The translations under genes and the position numbers were made by a program. A stretch of 64,000 nucleotides of DNA from Mycogone perniciosa (taxonomy: Eukaryota > Ascomycota > Sordariomycetes > Hypocreales > Hypocreaceae), in contig JAOALB010000041.1 of NCBI GenBank assembly GCA_025331125.1, forward strand, positions 1-64,000. Direction: 5' to 3'. How positions within the stretch are numbered: the first letter of the stretch is position 1; every line of letters starts with the position of its first letter. The notes beneath the pieces were generated by a model, which worked only from the letters and a program-made list of their open reading frames with translations, did not search any database and was not told the DNA's origin. Positions 10,827-22,823 of the stretch are shown piece by piece.

Positions 10827-13310
10827 TTATACTCCCCAGAAGCTGCCAATAACTCGCCCCCCCGGACCGAATGCGCTGTAATCGTTGAAAATTGTTGGCT
10901 TGACATTCGGACTGTCATGGGGTTCAAATTCGCTCTCATCGGTTCCCTGCTCCACGTCCGCATCGCTTGTATGGCCTTGCTCACTCGTCTCCATGTCGTC
11001 TACGGGTGACGTGATGTGCCCTTGTGAGGCTGCAGCGTTCTCAGACCCGGTGTCTTCGGACAGGTATGACTCCTGCTCTGTAGCACTTGCATCATGAGGG
11101 TCAATTGCTTCATCATCGTTGCTTCCTGGTGGAGTCATAGGTTTAGAGAAGTTGAAATTGGGATCCGGATAGATGTCGGAGTGGGCCAAGGATAGTAGCG
11201 TTCCAAAGTGTTGTGGCACATGAGTCTGACTCTTGCTCGCCCGCTTCAGGCGCGGCTTACGACCAAAATTGGGCGATGGTGGCCTATGATTCCTGGATGC
11301 GATTTCAAGCCGCTCTTCTTCAGCTGTCTCTTCATCCGTAATGGCGCTTTCTAGCAACATTCTGGCACCCGGCATCGTGCGGAGACTTCCGCCTGACCGC
11401 CGGCGCTGTCGCTTTTGCCCGTGGCCAGAAAGCGAAGCACCAATATTTGCTTGATGGGATGTCGAGCCTGGCATGTTGAATCGTAGACTCCCTCCCATGT
11501 TTGTTAGATTTCTAAGTTCCGCCTGGCTCTCGGAAAACACAACTCTAGTTCGAAGGCAATGTACGGCGCGATCCAGAGCCAATTCTATGGCACAGCGGTC
11601 GCGAATCCTGCTCAGTTTTGGCCAGGTTGCACGCTCACCTACAAGAGAGCACTTCAGCATGAAATCGACAGTAGGGCTGCTGAGGAGAACCGGCAGGTTA
11701 TCCAGAGTCATCTCAGGTAGGATGTTGATGTCACCAGAGTATTTCTGACTAAGGATACTCTGGAATTTGGTCATCAAATTTGGGAAAATGCCCATCTCAG
11801 CCATGAACTGAAGGCGATGAAGAGCTTCATCTCTGGCAAGCGACGTGCATGTGTATATCCAATCGTAATCGTCGTTGTTGCCCGCATTGCCTCCATGATG
11901 CCTGTGTTCGGGGGATAAATGGTCATCCCTGGAGAGGAAAGGCGCCACGTGGGGGTTCACTTGTGACACAATAAAATGGTTGACGTTGAACATTTCCGCC
12001 AAACGAGTCATGGGCAGATCGTTGTCCACGGAGCCATCGATGAAACGCTGCGGGGTCGGATTCCATGGCCGATGTTCTCCTGTAGTGGGGTCCTTCACAA
12101 GCAAGGGAGAGGAGTCGAAAACAAGGGGTACGGAGCAGGATGCCGCCACAGCAGACCAAATCATGACGTTGGGTGCGGTGACATAATTGAGAAGTCTTGG
12201 GAGCTCATAGATGGAGGGCGTCGACACGCAGATGTTGAGAATACGGCGAGTGCGATTGTAGGCCTCTTGGAACGTAATATCGCCCATCATGCCCCGCATG
12301 ACTCTCCTGAGATGTTTGATGTCTGACCAGCATCCCTCCGTAAGAAGTCGACGAAAGTGCTCCAGAATACCATCTTGGCCGTCTTGGGGGTCAAATACCG
12401 ATAGATCTCCGTAGGGGAATTCTTTGATCAGCGTTGGTATCTCCTCATCTGTCCTTGTGCACATAACAGCACAGACAATGCTTCCAGCGCTGGCACCGGA
12501 GATGATTCTGGGTAGAAGTTGTGCTTCGAACAGGGCCTTGAGAACACCAACGTGTGCCATGCCGAATGTGCCTCCCCCAGATAGCAACAAGGCACTTCGT
12601 CCAAAACTCTGTCGTGCAAGAAGCATGCCATCCAATAGTTCTTTGTATGCGATGCCTTGGTTCGAAGAACTCTGGGCGATGACAGCATCAATGGTCTGGA
12701 TAGTCGAATCGACATAACGTTCTATCAATGTCTTGGTACCGAGGTAAGAATGTCGGTAGAGGTCAACGTTGCCCATGCCGCCGAGATCCCGCGACAGGGC
12801 TGTGCGAATAAGGTGCATCATGGATCGAATATCGCAACTTGCTCGGGCTTCGTCGAGTGCTCGCAGCCGCTCTTCAATGAGGCTGGGGTTGTAGTCGCCG
12901 CTGGCGGTATCGTGCTTCCACCCATCATTGCCTTCCAAAACATCAAGCTCCTGCGCTGCGGCTTGCCATTGCTTCAGAGTCTCGGCCTAGCATTTTACCG
13001 TCAGTGTCATCCAAGTGCCAGTCCTAGACCAGAGATCACATACCTTCTTCATACGCAAGTGGAGGACATTTTTTCTTTCCTCGAGCAGCCTTGCCTGCTC
13101 TCGGTCTTCACAGCTTACACCATCCTTCCATGAACGCCAGAAATCGGCGGCATCTCTTAATGTCTTGGAAACGGTTCCAATAAGCGTCTGATCGGGGGCG
13201 TGTTGGAGTTGAGAGAGTGCCGGGTCGGATTTTCGTCGCCGCGGTACTTTCTTGGACGGACTTATGTGTATTGAAGGGATCGAGGGTCCGTGAAGGAGGA
13301 AATCAGCCAT
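10827..13310 (-). CDS. Patatin-like phospholipase / triacylglycerol lipase (TGL3/4/5 type)
   Basis: Model complement(join(10827..12986, 13044..13310)), 808 aa, one phase-0 intron (GTATGT...CTAG). The first ~200 residues match the N-terminal region that precedes patatin in fungal lipid-droplet lipases (SWKDG, AETLKQWQAAAQELD). The patatin domain follows: glycine-rich oxyanion loop GGGTFG (~226-231), nucleophile elbow GASAGS with Ser ~255, and catalytic Asp in DGS (~406). The C-terminal ~200 residues are low-complexity and acidic/serine-rich. The family hydrolyses triacylglycerols or phospholipids at lipid droplets; this assignment is by family. ATG at 13310 is the first in-frame ATG. Intact. 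Confidence 0.92.
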
Positions 13311-14834
13311 GGCGCACTGCGCTTCCGGTGCCGGAGGAGCATCGGGGGGTGATTGGGCGCCGGGAGAACAGTCGGAACGGATTCAGTGCATCCCTTGAGA
13401 TTATAGGTTTGATATAACGATGCGATAAATATATATACCGAGACTCAACAGAACTATGCAAGGAAATAAAAGGGATGAGAAGCTTAGGATTCATGAGAGC
13501 AAAAGGAAGTGGGGAGACGCAAGGCCCTGAGGATGCGGAGTGTTTTGCTGTAATCTGGGGATTCAAGCTGGGGCTAAGGCGCTAGAGGCCATCTGACCGC
13601 TCTGCCACACCCGCTGGTGGCGCTTTGTGTGGGGGATTGGCCCTGCAGCCTGCAAAATTACGGGGCGCCTTGTCCTGCTGGCCATCCACGTGCCGCCCTC
13701 TGTCAGTGACAGGTCAAGAACACATTAACCTTCACATGTTAACGCTTCCAGTGATTGTTGAAATGCTTGCAAATGGACATGAATAACAACGTTGTTATCG
13801 GGGAAATAAAAATACGTGCGATTGCGGTGGATGACCCTCCTAACACGTCATCTGAATCGGGCCGCAGAAAGCTTATCGACAGCTTACGAGTAGAGTGTGA
13901 ACATTGAATACGCGTTACACGACGAATGCTCGATGTGCCGAGGATATCTGTCCCAGTGCATGCAAAGGGCTTCTGACCTCATACATTAGATTGCATCTTT
14001 ATTACTATACACAAGCGGCAGATGTCACTGGAGAGATCGGCTGGGCGATGATGCCATGCAACAGAAAGGTCCGCCAATAGGCAGATCGGAGTTGTTTAAC
14101 TTGTGCCAATCATTGCCTCCTCGAGATCCCCTATTAACCCCCGCGATCCCGCAACTATAGTTTATGGCGTCGATCCTCCAGGAAGCATTGCTGGCAGCTG
14201 TCGGTTGTTGCCGTCTTGTCCGCCGCCACTCAATCGTACCCGAAATCGACTCTTCCTGCAGGATCCTTGAAGAAGAGATGGCATTATATTTATTGTCAGT
14301 TGCACACACAACATATCAGAGGAAAGGAGTCACCACCATCATATCTCTTTTTATAGGCTGGGCGACGAGTGGCAGCACCGTAAGATCGCTACTAGTGCCC
14401 TGTTAGGTCGACCAACGCTTCAGAGTTACATATCACTCTCTAATAAACGGAACGTTGCAAAAAAAAAAAGCTGCTGCATCCACTGAGGACATGAGACCTA
14501 GACCTTTTTACCAAGGCACGTAGCGAGGACCGCCTCGTTTCACCATGCCTCTGGAATACAAATATGGTGATACTTATGAAAACCTCCATCAGCCCCAGTT
14601 ACGTGAGTCAGACTGGATGCGCCATTCTTTACTCCTATTGCTACGCCTCAATCATTTGTCATAGGAATCGACTCAAAATACGTGACTCACCGGCGTCTTT
14701 TTATTTCGTATTTCAAAAGAAAGCGTATCACTTTGGACTTATAAAAGGTGCTGTTGAGATTGAGGGCGTAATGTCGATATCAAGACAATTTTGTTGGCAG
14801 CGCGACCTTTCGCCTCTTCATCAATTCTCTCAAC
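13311..14834. other. Intergenic region upstream of two divergent genes
   Basis: About 1.5 kb between the lipase start and the hypothetical gene at 14835. It contains a tRNA-like 5' half at 13562-13613 and a TATA-like TTATAAAAGG at about 14738, roughly 95 bp before the ATG at 14835. Open frames here lack motifs. Confidence 0.5.
13562..13613 (-). other. tRNA-like 5' fragment
   Basis: The reverse complement begins GCGGGTGTGGCAGAGCGGTC, matching the acceptor and D-arm start of a Leu/Ser-type tRNA. No T arm and no matching CACCCGC 3' acceptor strand follow within several hundred bases, so it reads as a truncated tRNA relic. Confidence 0.4.
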
Positions 14835-15353
14835 ATGGCTAATCCAAAGGTCGCCACCGACTCCGCGGTTTCGGAGTCGAGAAATCAAGAGCCTCCGAAT
14901 CAAAAGACAAATGAAACCAACCAGAACCCTGAAGAAACCATCCAGCCACGAGACGCAAGCCCCCTGCAGGGTGCCCCAGCCCACACCAGCCCCATGGCTG
15001 AAGAGGTCGACGATGATGATTCTAGAGATCCAGTCGAAGATCTCAAGCCAAATCGAATCCCGGACAGTTTGGTTGGGAACCTCTGCACGGCAGAAGAAAA
15101 GGAACTATCTGATCTTCGGAAGAAAGGATTGATTGACGACGGGGCAACGGGCGCAATCAGGGGTGATTTCACCTTAAATGATCTCCCCCAGCTACGCGGC
15201 GATGAGGCATGTAGCATTCAGTGGACGACCTTAAAGCGAAGAGCCAAGGATTCGGCGGGGACTGCTGAGGACATGTGTGGTCTATCAGACGATGAGTTGG
15301 CGAGTGTCTTACAGGCCTGTCCAGACTTGGATGGTTTTATCACCAAGCCTTGA
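14835..15353 (+). CDS. Hypothetical protein, 172 aa
   Basis: Single-exon frame with ATG in CAACATGGC context and a TATA-like element ~95 bp upstream. The N-terminal ~75 residues are polar, Gln/Asn/Pro/Asp-rich and probably disordered. The C-terminal ~95 residues are more ordered and charged (SLVGNLCTAEEKELSDLRKK..., ending in CGLSDDELASVLQACPDLDG). No signal peptide, membrane segment or known domain was recognised. Composition and promoter context support a real gene; function unknown. Confidence 0.55.
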   Translation: MANPKVATDSAVSESRNQEPPNQKTNETNQNPEETIQPRDASPLQGAPAHTSPMAEEVDDDDSRDPVEDLKPNRIPDSLVGNLCTAEEKELSDLRKKGLIDDGATGAIRGDFTLNDLPQLRGDEACSIQWTTLKRRAKDSAGTAEDMCGLSDDELASVLQACPDLDGFITKP

Positions 15354-15930
15354 ACAAAGACAAACAGCATGGTGAAGAGACTATAATTGGTTGGACATAT
15401 TTTGTATTTACTAAATAAGGGACAGAGCAGAATACGTGTTATTTTACTTCAAGCATATTCTAGCTGCTTCCAATATAACAACACATATTGTTGCTGGGAT
15501 AGATGCATTTACGAATACCGTTGATTGATAATGAGCCTGTATGTAATTAATTCCTCTCCCCTCCAAATGCTGAAGAAACGGGGTTATTTTAGCTCCAGAG
15601 CAATCTACTGACCCCGTCATAATTCCGTTGGCGGCAGAGATCCTACTCAAAATACGGAGTACAGCCCAGTTCCAATACCTTGTTTCTCTCTCTTAAAAGC
15701 GATGGATTCATAGGTGGCGGTGCTTTTTCTGGTGTAATCCAGTGTCACATGAGGTCAAGCGCTGTCTGTGATGGAGCCTTGTTGGCACTTGCGAACAAGG
15801 GTCTGGTGCTGAGCCAACACCAGAATCCATGGTCATCACCGGTTTGTCCCTGCAAATTTGCCCCCTTTGTTTTATCAAATCTTTAGAAGAAGCCTCGCCC
15901 ATTCTATCCATCCCTCTCACGCCTCCTCCA
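15354..15930. other. Intergenic spacer / monooxygenase promoter
   Basis: About 580 bp. It contains one TACGGAGTA copy at 15653-15661 and an alternative in-frame ATG at 15829 that would extend the monooxygenase by 34 residues. No other feature seen. Confidence 0.5.
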
Positions 15931-17385
15931 ATGGCAACGGCAGCACCAAAAACCGTGGGCATCATAGGCGCCGCCATCGCCGGCCCAACTCTAGCCCTTC
16001 AGATCCTCTCTCACCCTGTCCTTAAAAGGGCCTTCAGGCCCATCTTGATCGACCAGGCCCCCTCCTCCGGTCGCGACGACGAAAAACACCGCGCCGGCGC
16101 TACTGTCAGTCTCTTCGCAAACGGCCTCTATCCGCTCTACGAGCTCGGCCTGAAGGACGCCATTGAGAAGCACGGCTATGAGTATGGCGCTCTGTCGGTG
16201 TGGGGGTGCGGTCTGAACGGCTCGTACAAGCAGTTGAACTCGCAGCCCAACGCCATGTGGAGCTCTGATCTACAGACGGGAGTAATGTACTTTGAGCGAT
16301 ATGCTCTGCAGAGTTTGCTGCTTGACAAGTTGAGGACGCTGGGCGGAGAAGAGGTGTCGTGGGGGAAAAGGGCCGTGGAGTATCGCGCTCTTGATAATGC
16401 GAAGACGAGGATAAGCTTTACAGATGGCGACGTTCTCGATGTGGATCTTCTCGTAGGCGCGGATGGCGCATACTCAGCTGTGAGGAGATTCATCCTCGAT
16501 CAGCGGAATCCTGCGACGGCGGAGAAGAGGTGGATGCCGGACTCTATGAAAATCACTGGCTTCTACGGCGTCTCAGAAGGGAAGAAAGCCAAGGATGCCA
16601 TCGCTGAATTTGCCGACTCTCACTGTGTGTGGCTCGATCGAGGAACTCTGGCAACAGGACCGCTCCGCAACGGTAGGATACGATGGGATCTGCTTTTACC
16701 AGAGGATAAGCCGCCAACGACATACGCTTTACACGACAAGAGTTCTGGAGATCTCGGCGTAGACGCCGAGCCGTGGCAGGCTTCCATCATCCCCAGCCCC
16801 TACGCGTTCGAATCCACCGTAGATATCCTCCAACAGCACAGCAAAATTTTCCATCCGTATGCAGGCAACCTCGAAGCACTTCTGAATTCTGCAGATCGCA
16901 TCATCCGCAGCCCCTTGCGCCAACGCGCCTGGGACCAGAGCGAGATTCAATGGGGCAACACGGTCCTAGTCGGTGACGCTGCCAGACTAATGCTGCCGAC
17001 CAGCGGACAGGGCTCTGGATTTGCCATCGAGGATGCCACAGTGCTTGCCGGCCAGCTCTTGAAGTACGCATCGTCACCCGTGGACAGCAACGAAGCTCTG
17101 CGAGCGGCGTTGAGAGAGTATGCCCGGCAGAGACAGCCGCGGTCGACGTTGATGGCGCGAACGGCTGAGTGGGTAGGCAAGATGGGCATGGGCAGCAACT
17201 TTTACTGGAGATTTATGAGGAGTGCTGTGTCTTGGATGAAACCGAGGGACCCCATCAAGTAAGCAACTGATCGATGAAGAGTCATGCTCGGTGGAATCAT
17301 GCGAATGGTGCTAACTATGTTTTCTAGGGATACGAAGCAAAAGGACCCTTGGCCGATGGATGGTCGATTCAAGGTGGGAAAATAA
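15931..17385 (+). CDS. FAD-dependent monooxygenase (PHBH fold)
   Basis: Model join(15931..17258, 17328..17385), 461 aa. The ATG at 15931 places a dinucleotide-binding motif at residues ~9-20 (VGIIGAAIAGPTLA); a 34-residue longer start at 15829 is possible. The group-A FAD monooxygenase signatures are present: LVGADGAYSAVRR and the FAD-ribityl motif VLVGDAARLMLPTSGQGSG, followed by AIEDA. The continuous frame would stop at 17262, but GTAAGC at 17259, a CTAAC branch and TTCTAG at 17327 make a standard intron giving a short extra tail. The family hydroxylates or epoxidises small aromatic or polyketide-like substrates with NAD(P)H and O2. Neighbours do not indicate a pathway. Confidence 0.88.
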
Positions 17386-17793
17386 GAGTGGAGGGTATTG
17401 CCTCTCAAAATGGTCGTTTCCATATCTTACAGGCTGATCTTTCACTGAAAACTGATCACTATTCATGGCACCGGTGGCGTTAATAAACATACAAATTGGT
17501 ATTTAAATCCTTGACTGGATCTCTTGGGATCTGGTAACTATCTAGGGACCGCAGCCAAAAATCTCGCATCATATAACCATAATACATTACATAGGAAATA
17601 ACATCGACCAGTCTACGCCTGTTAGATTTGAACATTGCTGTCATGAGTCTCGCAACTGGCCCCCCTGTTTGCCAGGTCTGACTCACATTGATTACACCCG
17701 CTGAACGAACCGACTTTTCCTCCCCCTCTTTCATTTTTCACGTCGAACTTTTCCGTCTTTCATCCAACGATGCCCAGATAGGTGTGGGGGCGT
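17386..17793. other. Convergent intergenic spacer
   Basis: About 400 bp between the 3' ends of the FAD monooxygenase (+) and the DUF7053 gene (-). Presumed 3' UTRs; nothing else recognised. Confidence 0.5.
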
Positions 17794-18927
17794 CTATTTT
17801 CCACGATAATCCTGATGCTCCTCCTTGGTCTCGCTGTGCGCTGCCAGCTCAGTCGCAAAGCCCGGATGCGCGCCGGTGCCGGTGCTGACAGAGCTCATGC
17901 TCATTCTCTGCGAATCGGCGTAGGACGGGCTTGGCTGTGACTGTGACCATCGAGGGTCCGACGAGGAGACTGAGTCGCGGTTCCAGCCGGGGTTATGGTG
18001 GGCGGGAGGAGGATGCAGTCCCGGCGATGGTTGTTGTGTTGGGAAATCGCCTGGAAGTTCCATGATCATCATTTGCTCCTTGGGGGGGACCGGTGGCGGT
18101 GTAGCCGCGTAGAGACTATGCTGGTACGGGTTACCAACTTGGTACATCAAATCGGCCGGGGCGGTATTGTTGTACGTGGCATAAGACATGGATGGAGAGA
18201 TGCTTGGTGTGTAGAAGCTGGGGGTGTTTGCGAGTTGCGGGCTGAGGGGTCTCATGGCAGAGTACGATGAGCCTTGGCTGCTCATCCGCCTCTTTAGATC
18301 CGGGCTCATCGAGCGGTCGTTGGGATTGACGGTCTTGAGCCTCCCGTCCTCCATCATAGCCTTGAGAACACCGGCGTCGAGCAGCTCTGCCTTCTTGATG
18401 ATGCGCTGTACCATCTCCTTGCTTGCGGCCTTGACCTGGGCCTTGACAAAGCTGACCATGGTGACATTGCACTTGATTTCGACGTCATCGCGCAGGTACA
18501 AGCCATCGGCGGGGACTCCAAGGGTCTCGAGGCCAATCTCGCGAACCTCGGGAAGCTCGAGGCCGGGCTGGTTGCCGCCGATGCGGTATGTGTTGCGCAA
18601 ATCGATGTTCAAGGGAGCGTAGATGTGCGTCTGCAGGCCCCAGGGCATGTCGTGGAAGCAGCCGTTAAACTTGATCTTACTGGAGCCGAACTTGCCCATG
18701 CCAGGCACGACCTGGACGCGCTCCTCGATCTCGTACCATGTGCTGTAGAACTCGTCGGCGGCGGCATCGCGAGGTGCGGAGATGGGCTTGTGGCCGAGGA
18801 CGAGCGGGTTGACGTTGATGACCTCGCTGTGGGCATGGAGGATGTCGATGGCGAGCTGGCGAGGAATGAAGCCCGGTATGGGCGTGATGATGGTGAAGGC
18901 TTCCTTTCTCCGTAGCATATCGCTCAT
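17794..18927 (-). CDS. DUF7053 domain protein with disordered C-terminus
   Basis: Single-exon model, 377 aa from ATG 18927 (MSDMLRRKE); the second ATG at 18918 is an alternative. A CAG immediately before the ATG could be the end of a 5' UTR intron. The N-terminal ~170 residues resemble the fungal DUF7053 domain: TIITPIPGFIPRQLAIDILH, a conserved NPLVLGHKPI segment, FYSTWYEIEERV, and FNGCFHDMPWGLQTHIYAP. A helix with KAASKEMVQRIIKKAELL follows. The last ~170 residues are Ser/Pro/Tyr/Gln-rich and low complexity with PPPVPPK. No catalytic residues are apparent; molecular function is unknown. Confidence 0.85.
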   Translation of the reverse strand: MSDMLRRKEAFTIITPIPGFIPRQLAIDILHAHSEVINVNPLVLGHKPISAPRDAAADEFYSTWYEIEERVQVVPGMGKFGSSKIKFNGCFHDMPWGLQTHIYAPLNIDLRNTYRIGGNQPGLELPEVREIGLETLGVPADGLYLRDDVEIKCNVTMVSFVKAQVKAASKEMVQRIIKKAELLDAGVLKAMMEDGRLKTVNPNDRSMSPDLKRRMSSQGSSYSAMRPLSPQLANTPSFYTPSISPSMSYATYNNTAPADLMYQVGNPYQHSLYAATPPPVPPKEQMMIMELPGDFPTQQPSPGLHPPPAHHNPGWNRDSVSSSDPRWSQSQPSPSYADSQRMSMSSVSTGTGAHPGFATELAAHSETKEEHQDYRGK

Positions 18928-20193
18928 CTGGGTAGATACCAATACCAATGCCTGGTGGAGTGCTGTCGTATGTAATAGTATGCACCTAAATATGTACTGT
19001 GCTCCGTAATGTCGTCAGGCTGAGAATTGAAGATTGAAGAGCCCCGCAGACGGCGGCTCGCTTACGAGACGTGGCGAAGAGGCGTATGTGACGGAGTGCT
19101 CCGTATAGATGGGCTGGCGAATGACGACAAATCGATGACAGAAGGGGAGAAAAAGAGACAGCCAGCAGTGAATAGCACAGCGAGAAGTGAGAAAGACAGA
19201 GAAGGGATAAAATGGCTCAGAATGGGTGCGTCTGGGGAGCTGATGCGACGGCTATGAACAACTAAAGAGAGTGCTGTCAGCAGTTCTAATACCTGGGCGG
19301 GCTTACCGAGATGCCCACCCTACGAGTACCTAGTCGTGGTACTAAGGTCAACGTGGTAAGGTGGCCAAGCTGCTAACAGCCCAAAGACGGAAGAAATCCT
19401 CCCAGGCGCAATCTCGGCGCAGGCCAGCCGCCACCCACGCCAAAAAGGATCCATTGCAAATGCTTCGCCTCAACGCTTCGCTCCGCACATTTTGTCCTGT
19501 CACCACACATGAGTAGGTAGTTATGGGGCCGCCTTTTTCTTACTCGTAGCGCCCTGGCAGCGGCGTGTGTGTGTGTGTGTCTGTGTTGCCGGTTGCATCA
19601 GCGTGCGATCTGCCGGGTCTGCTGCTGGTCTGCTGGCCTGCTGAAGACGCGGTGCATTGCGTGTCCATGACTGAATTGACGTCAGAGAGCAACAGAGGGC
19701 GAGGCTGTTGGCACGCGCTATTGTGGCTTTCTGTGTACCGAGTACTACTAGTACGAGTAGTACCTGCGGCAGTGGAGAAAGAAAGAATAAATAAAAAGAA
19801 CGGAAACGAGGTGATCCGGCTTGTCTCTCTCTCTCTCTCATTCTCTCTGTCCATCGTTTGCTGGTCGCTAATCGCGGTGCAACCCAAGATTGTCCAATGT
19901 CACGGGCTCTAGAGAAACGAACCGTGAAGCGAGCGGGTCTCGGATAAAATTGAAACGGAGAGCTCTGCATCCGTATGCCGGAAATAGATCCAGGGTGTGG
20001 AGCCGTGCATTGGTAGCCTGTACATAGTCTGTCGATAGGGCGGCCCGATAGCGTACAGCCCCTGTAATGCGCTGTCCCAGCGTCTTTTCCCTCTTCAAAA
20101 CCACGATGCTTACCTAGCTCGACTCCACACTCTCTCCCTTCTTGATCTAAACACGACAAGGGTGATTTAGATACTACACCTATCTTTGACACA
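18928..20193. other. Divergent promoter region with GT and CT microsatellites
   Basis: About 1.27 kb between the DUF7053 gene (-) and the fasciclin gene (+). It holds a (GT)n run at ~19565-19580, a CT-rich run at ~19824-19839 with more CT after it, and the palindrome ACGGAGTGCTCCGT at ~19091-19104. Small overlapping open frames on both strands have no motif support. Confidence 0.6.
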
Positions 20194-21507
20194 ATGGCCA
20201 AATACTACATCGCCACGATCGGGGCCACTTTGTCCCTCTCCCTAGCCGCTGTCGCCAGCGCTCTGGTACTGCCTGAATCTGCCGCTCAGCAGCGGCCGCT
20301 CCACCCATCTCACGTCTCCGTCGAATCCGCATCCTCCGGAGACGGAGCCTCCCGCTGGCTCGACCATTCCATCGAGGGCTTTGTGGAAAACGGTGGCCTT
20401 GACGACAGCCCTCTCAAGGAGGACGCGGAGGACAACCTCCCCACCATCTATCAGCATATAAGCCGTAGCAAATACACCACCAGGTTCGCCCAGCTAGTGG
20501 ATCAGTACCCTAGCGTCGTCAAGCTGCTCAACGGCACTTCGGCTAATTACACCCTCTTCGTCCCTGTCGACGACGCCTTCAGTCATGTTCCAGACGACTA
20601 CAAGCACGACAAGGAGTTTGTCGAGCAAGTATTGCTCTACCATGTTGGCCTAGGCGAGTACTCGGCCGGTAGAATCCTCAGCACCTATACCCTTCCAACC
20701 GCCCATAGCGAAGATCGGCTGGGCGGTGATCCTCAGCGCCTGCGTACGTCTGTCGGCCTCGCCGGAATCAAGGTCAACTTTTACAGCAAGGTGGTTGCTG
20801 CTGACATTGTATGTTTCTCCCAACCTGTTCGAACAACGTGTTCGTTTTGCTGACTCTTTACTTTCTTGCGAGTTTCCTAGAAAGCAAAGAATGGCATTAT
20901 CCATGGCGTGAATAACATCTTGGTCCCGCCCCCCGTGGTGGGCCTAATCATCCTTCGCTTCCCTAGCTATTTCTCGACATTGCTGCTAGCCTACGAGAAG
21001 ACAGAATTTGTCCAGTTCGTCCATGGAATCACGCTGACCGGCAGCACCGTCTTTGTGCCAACAAACGAGGCATTCGCCTGGCTAGGTCCCAGGGCCAACG
21101 ATTTCCTCTTCAATACCGAGAAAGGCCTCAAGTACCTAAAGGCCATCCTCAAATATCATATTGCACCAAACGCTACGCTGTATACCGATGCCTTCTACGA
21201 TAGGCTAGACGACGGTAGCAATTCGCAAGTTGTTGGGTTCCAACACGAGCATTACGACCTGCCAACCCTTCTTGGCGATGCACACATTAGCGTGGATATT
21301 GCCCGAATCTTTGGCTTCGCCACCATGAAAGTCAATGGCTTTACCCAAGTGTCGGTGCCTAACGTCATTGCCAAGAATGGTGTTATTCAGGTTGTTGATC
21401 AAGTTCCCCTTCCCCCGTGCAGGAACAAGAACAAGTGCTTCTCCAGGACTCAGATCGGTGAGATTGAAGTTGAGGACCTCATGGCTAGATTGGAACCGTA
21501 TGTGTAA
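20194..21507 (+). CDS. Secreted protein with two fasciclin (FAS1) domains
   Basis: Model join(20194..20808, 20881..21507), 413 aa, one phase-0 GT-AG intron. The signal peptide spans residues 1-~24 (IGATLSLSLAAVASALVLP). FAS1 domain 1 covers ~85-235, with the H1 motif NYTLFVPVDDAF, the YH motif (LLYHVG) and the H2-like IIHGVNNILVPP. FAS1 domain 2 follows, with TVFVPTNEAFAWL, LKYHIAPN and GVIQVVDQVPLPP. One N-glycosylation sequon cluster (NGTSANYT) is visible. There is no clear GPI-attachment tail, so it is probably secreted or wall-associated. FAS1 proteins are linked to cell adhesion; the exact role is unknown. Confidence 0.92.
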
Positions 21508-21790
21508 CCTCGATGTGAATTGGAGGCGTATTGTATCATGTGAATGGGCTCTCTTAGTTCTGTCATAGGTAGGTTGGGCAGGATTGTATCGTGATGTGTG
21601 CGAGTTGGAACAAACACTCCCCTCAGTCGAATTACCGACTTTAACGAGTAAAAGCAATGAACAAGCAGAAAAATACCATGACATGATGAAATACACTTAT
21701 TGCTAAATATTTCCCCAACTCATTAGTGACATGACAAGTTGCCTGCTCATGAGAATCACCTTTTCACCATCACATTCCACAACACCCTAC

Positions 21791-22823
21791 TCAAAGCCAT
21801 TTCTCTCTGTTCTTCTCCACATATTCCTTCCAAGTCGTGGGCTTCTCCTCCAACAAAGCCAGACTTTCAGCTATATCCTCTCCACCATAATAGCCTGGAT
21901 CCTCAAACACTTTCATGTTTTCAAGAAGCTCCTCAGCTACTGCAGGTGGAAGAAAAGCCCTGTACGTCTCATCCGAGACCTGAACAGCCTTGGCCGGCTT
22001 GCCGATGACTTCAGAGAACTCTGAGACAAGCCTGGTGAAGGTGTAATAGTCCGTCGCGGCTAAGATGTGTTTGCCAGTGCAGTCGGGGAAGTTTTTGATG
22101 GCGGCTTTGACGAATTTGCCTTTATTTTCGTCAGCAATATTTAGAATCGAAATTGGTATCTTCTGCTACGTACCGGTATCAGCAACAACATCAAATAGCG
22201 GAGTCGTGGCCTTCTCCGGATTCACTGGAACCGCCAGGGCATAGCCCCCTTCATTGTCCTTCCGAATCATGCTGATGAAGTCACTCATAAACATTCCGGG
22301 CAAGACGAAAGTTCCTAAGATGTCAATCTCGCGGATGTACCGCTCAATATGGGCCTTGCCTTCGAAATGAGAAATGTGGGTAAGGCGGCCATGGCTCGCT
22401 TCGCTTGTGTCAATGAGTGATGAGAAGATGATGTGCTTTACGCCAGCAGCCTTGCTGGCATCCACTACGGCTTTCCCTTGGGAGATTTCCGTCTCAGCTA
22501 ACATACTATCCCAGAAGTTGGTGACAAGGAAGACAGTGTGAGCGCCTTCCACGGCGGGAGCGAGAGATTCGGGACTGGACATGTCGGCCTAGACATGGTT
22601 ATTTTCAGAGAAAGTTCCTTTCTGGGATTTTGGTCATTGGGATACATACTGCGACAAACTCAACGCCCTTGGAGGCCAAGGCCTGGGCGGCAGGTTTGTT
22701 CACATCGCGAGTGATGCCCCGGATTTTGAACTCCTTGGACAGAGCTGCGTCGGCGAGGATGGCGTTGATGACGGAGCCGCCTTGGTTTCCGGTGGCTCCA
22801 AACACGGTAATAATTTTTGGCAT
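21791..22823 (-). CDS. NmrA-like NAD(P)-binding protein
   Basis: Model complement(join(21791..22119, 22174..22588, 22650..22823)), 305 aa, two introns. The N-terminal Rossmann motif FGATGNQGGSVINAIL is at ~7-22. The NmrA-family body shows GITRDVNKPAAQALASKGVE, VFLVTNFWDS, and GVKHIIFSSLIDTS. A C-terminal WKEYVEKNREKWL ends the frame at 21791. The family lacks the SDR catalytic Tyr-Lys pair and typically senses NAD(P) or acts as a reductase-like regulator. Phases and splice sites are consistent. Confidence 0.9.

Noticed and set aside
14025..14406. Overlapping short frames on both strands before the hypothetical gene
   Set aside because: No motif, mutually overlapping, start codons not in a convincing context.
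18131..18985. Other-frame ORFs across the DUF7053 gene
   Set aside because: Low-complexity shadows of the GC-rich coding strand.
19521..20201. 226-codon minus-strand frame over the fasciclin promoter
   Set aside because: Built partly from GT and CT simple repeats (poly-His/Thr and Ser/Leu runs); no domain, and it overlaps the neighbouring promoter.
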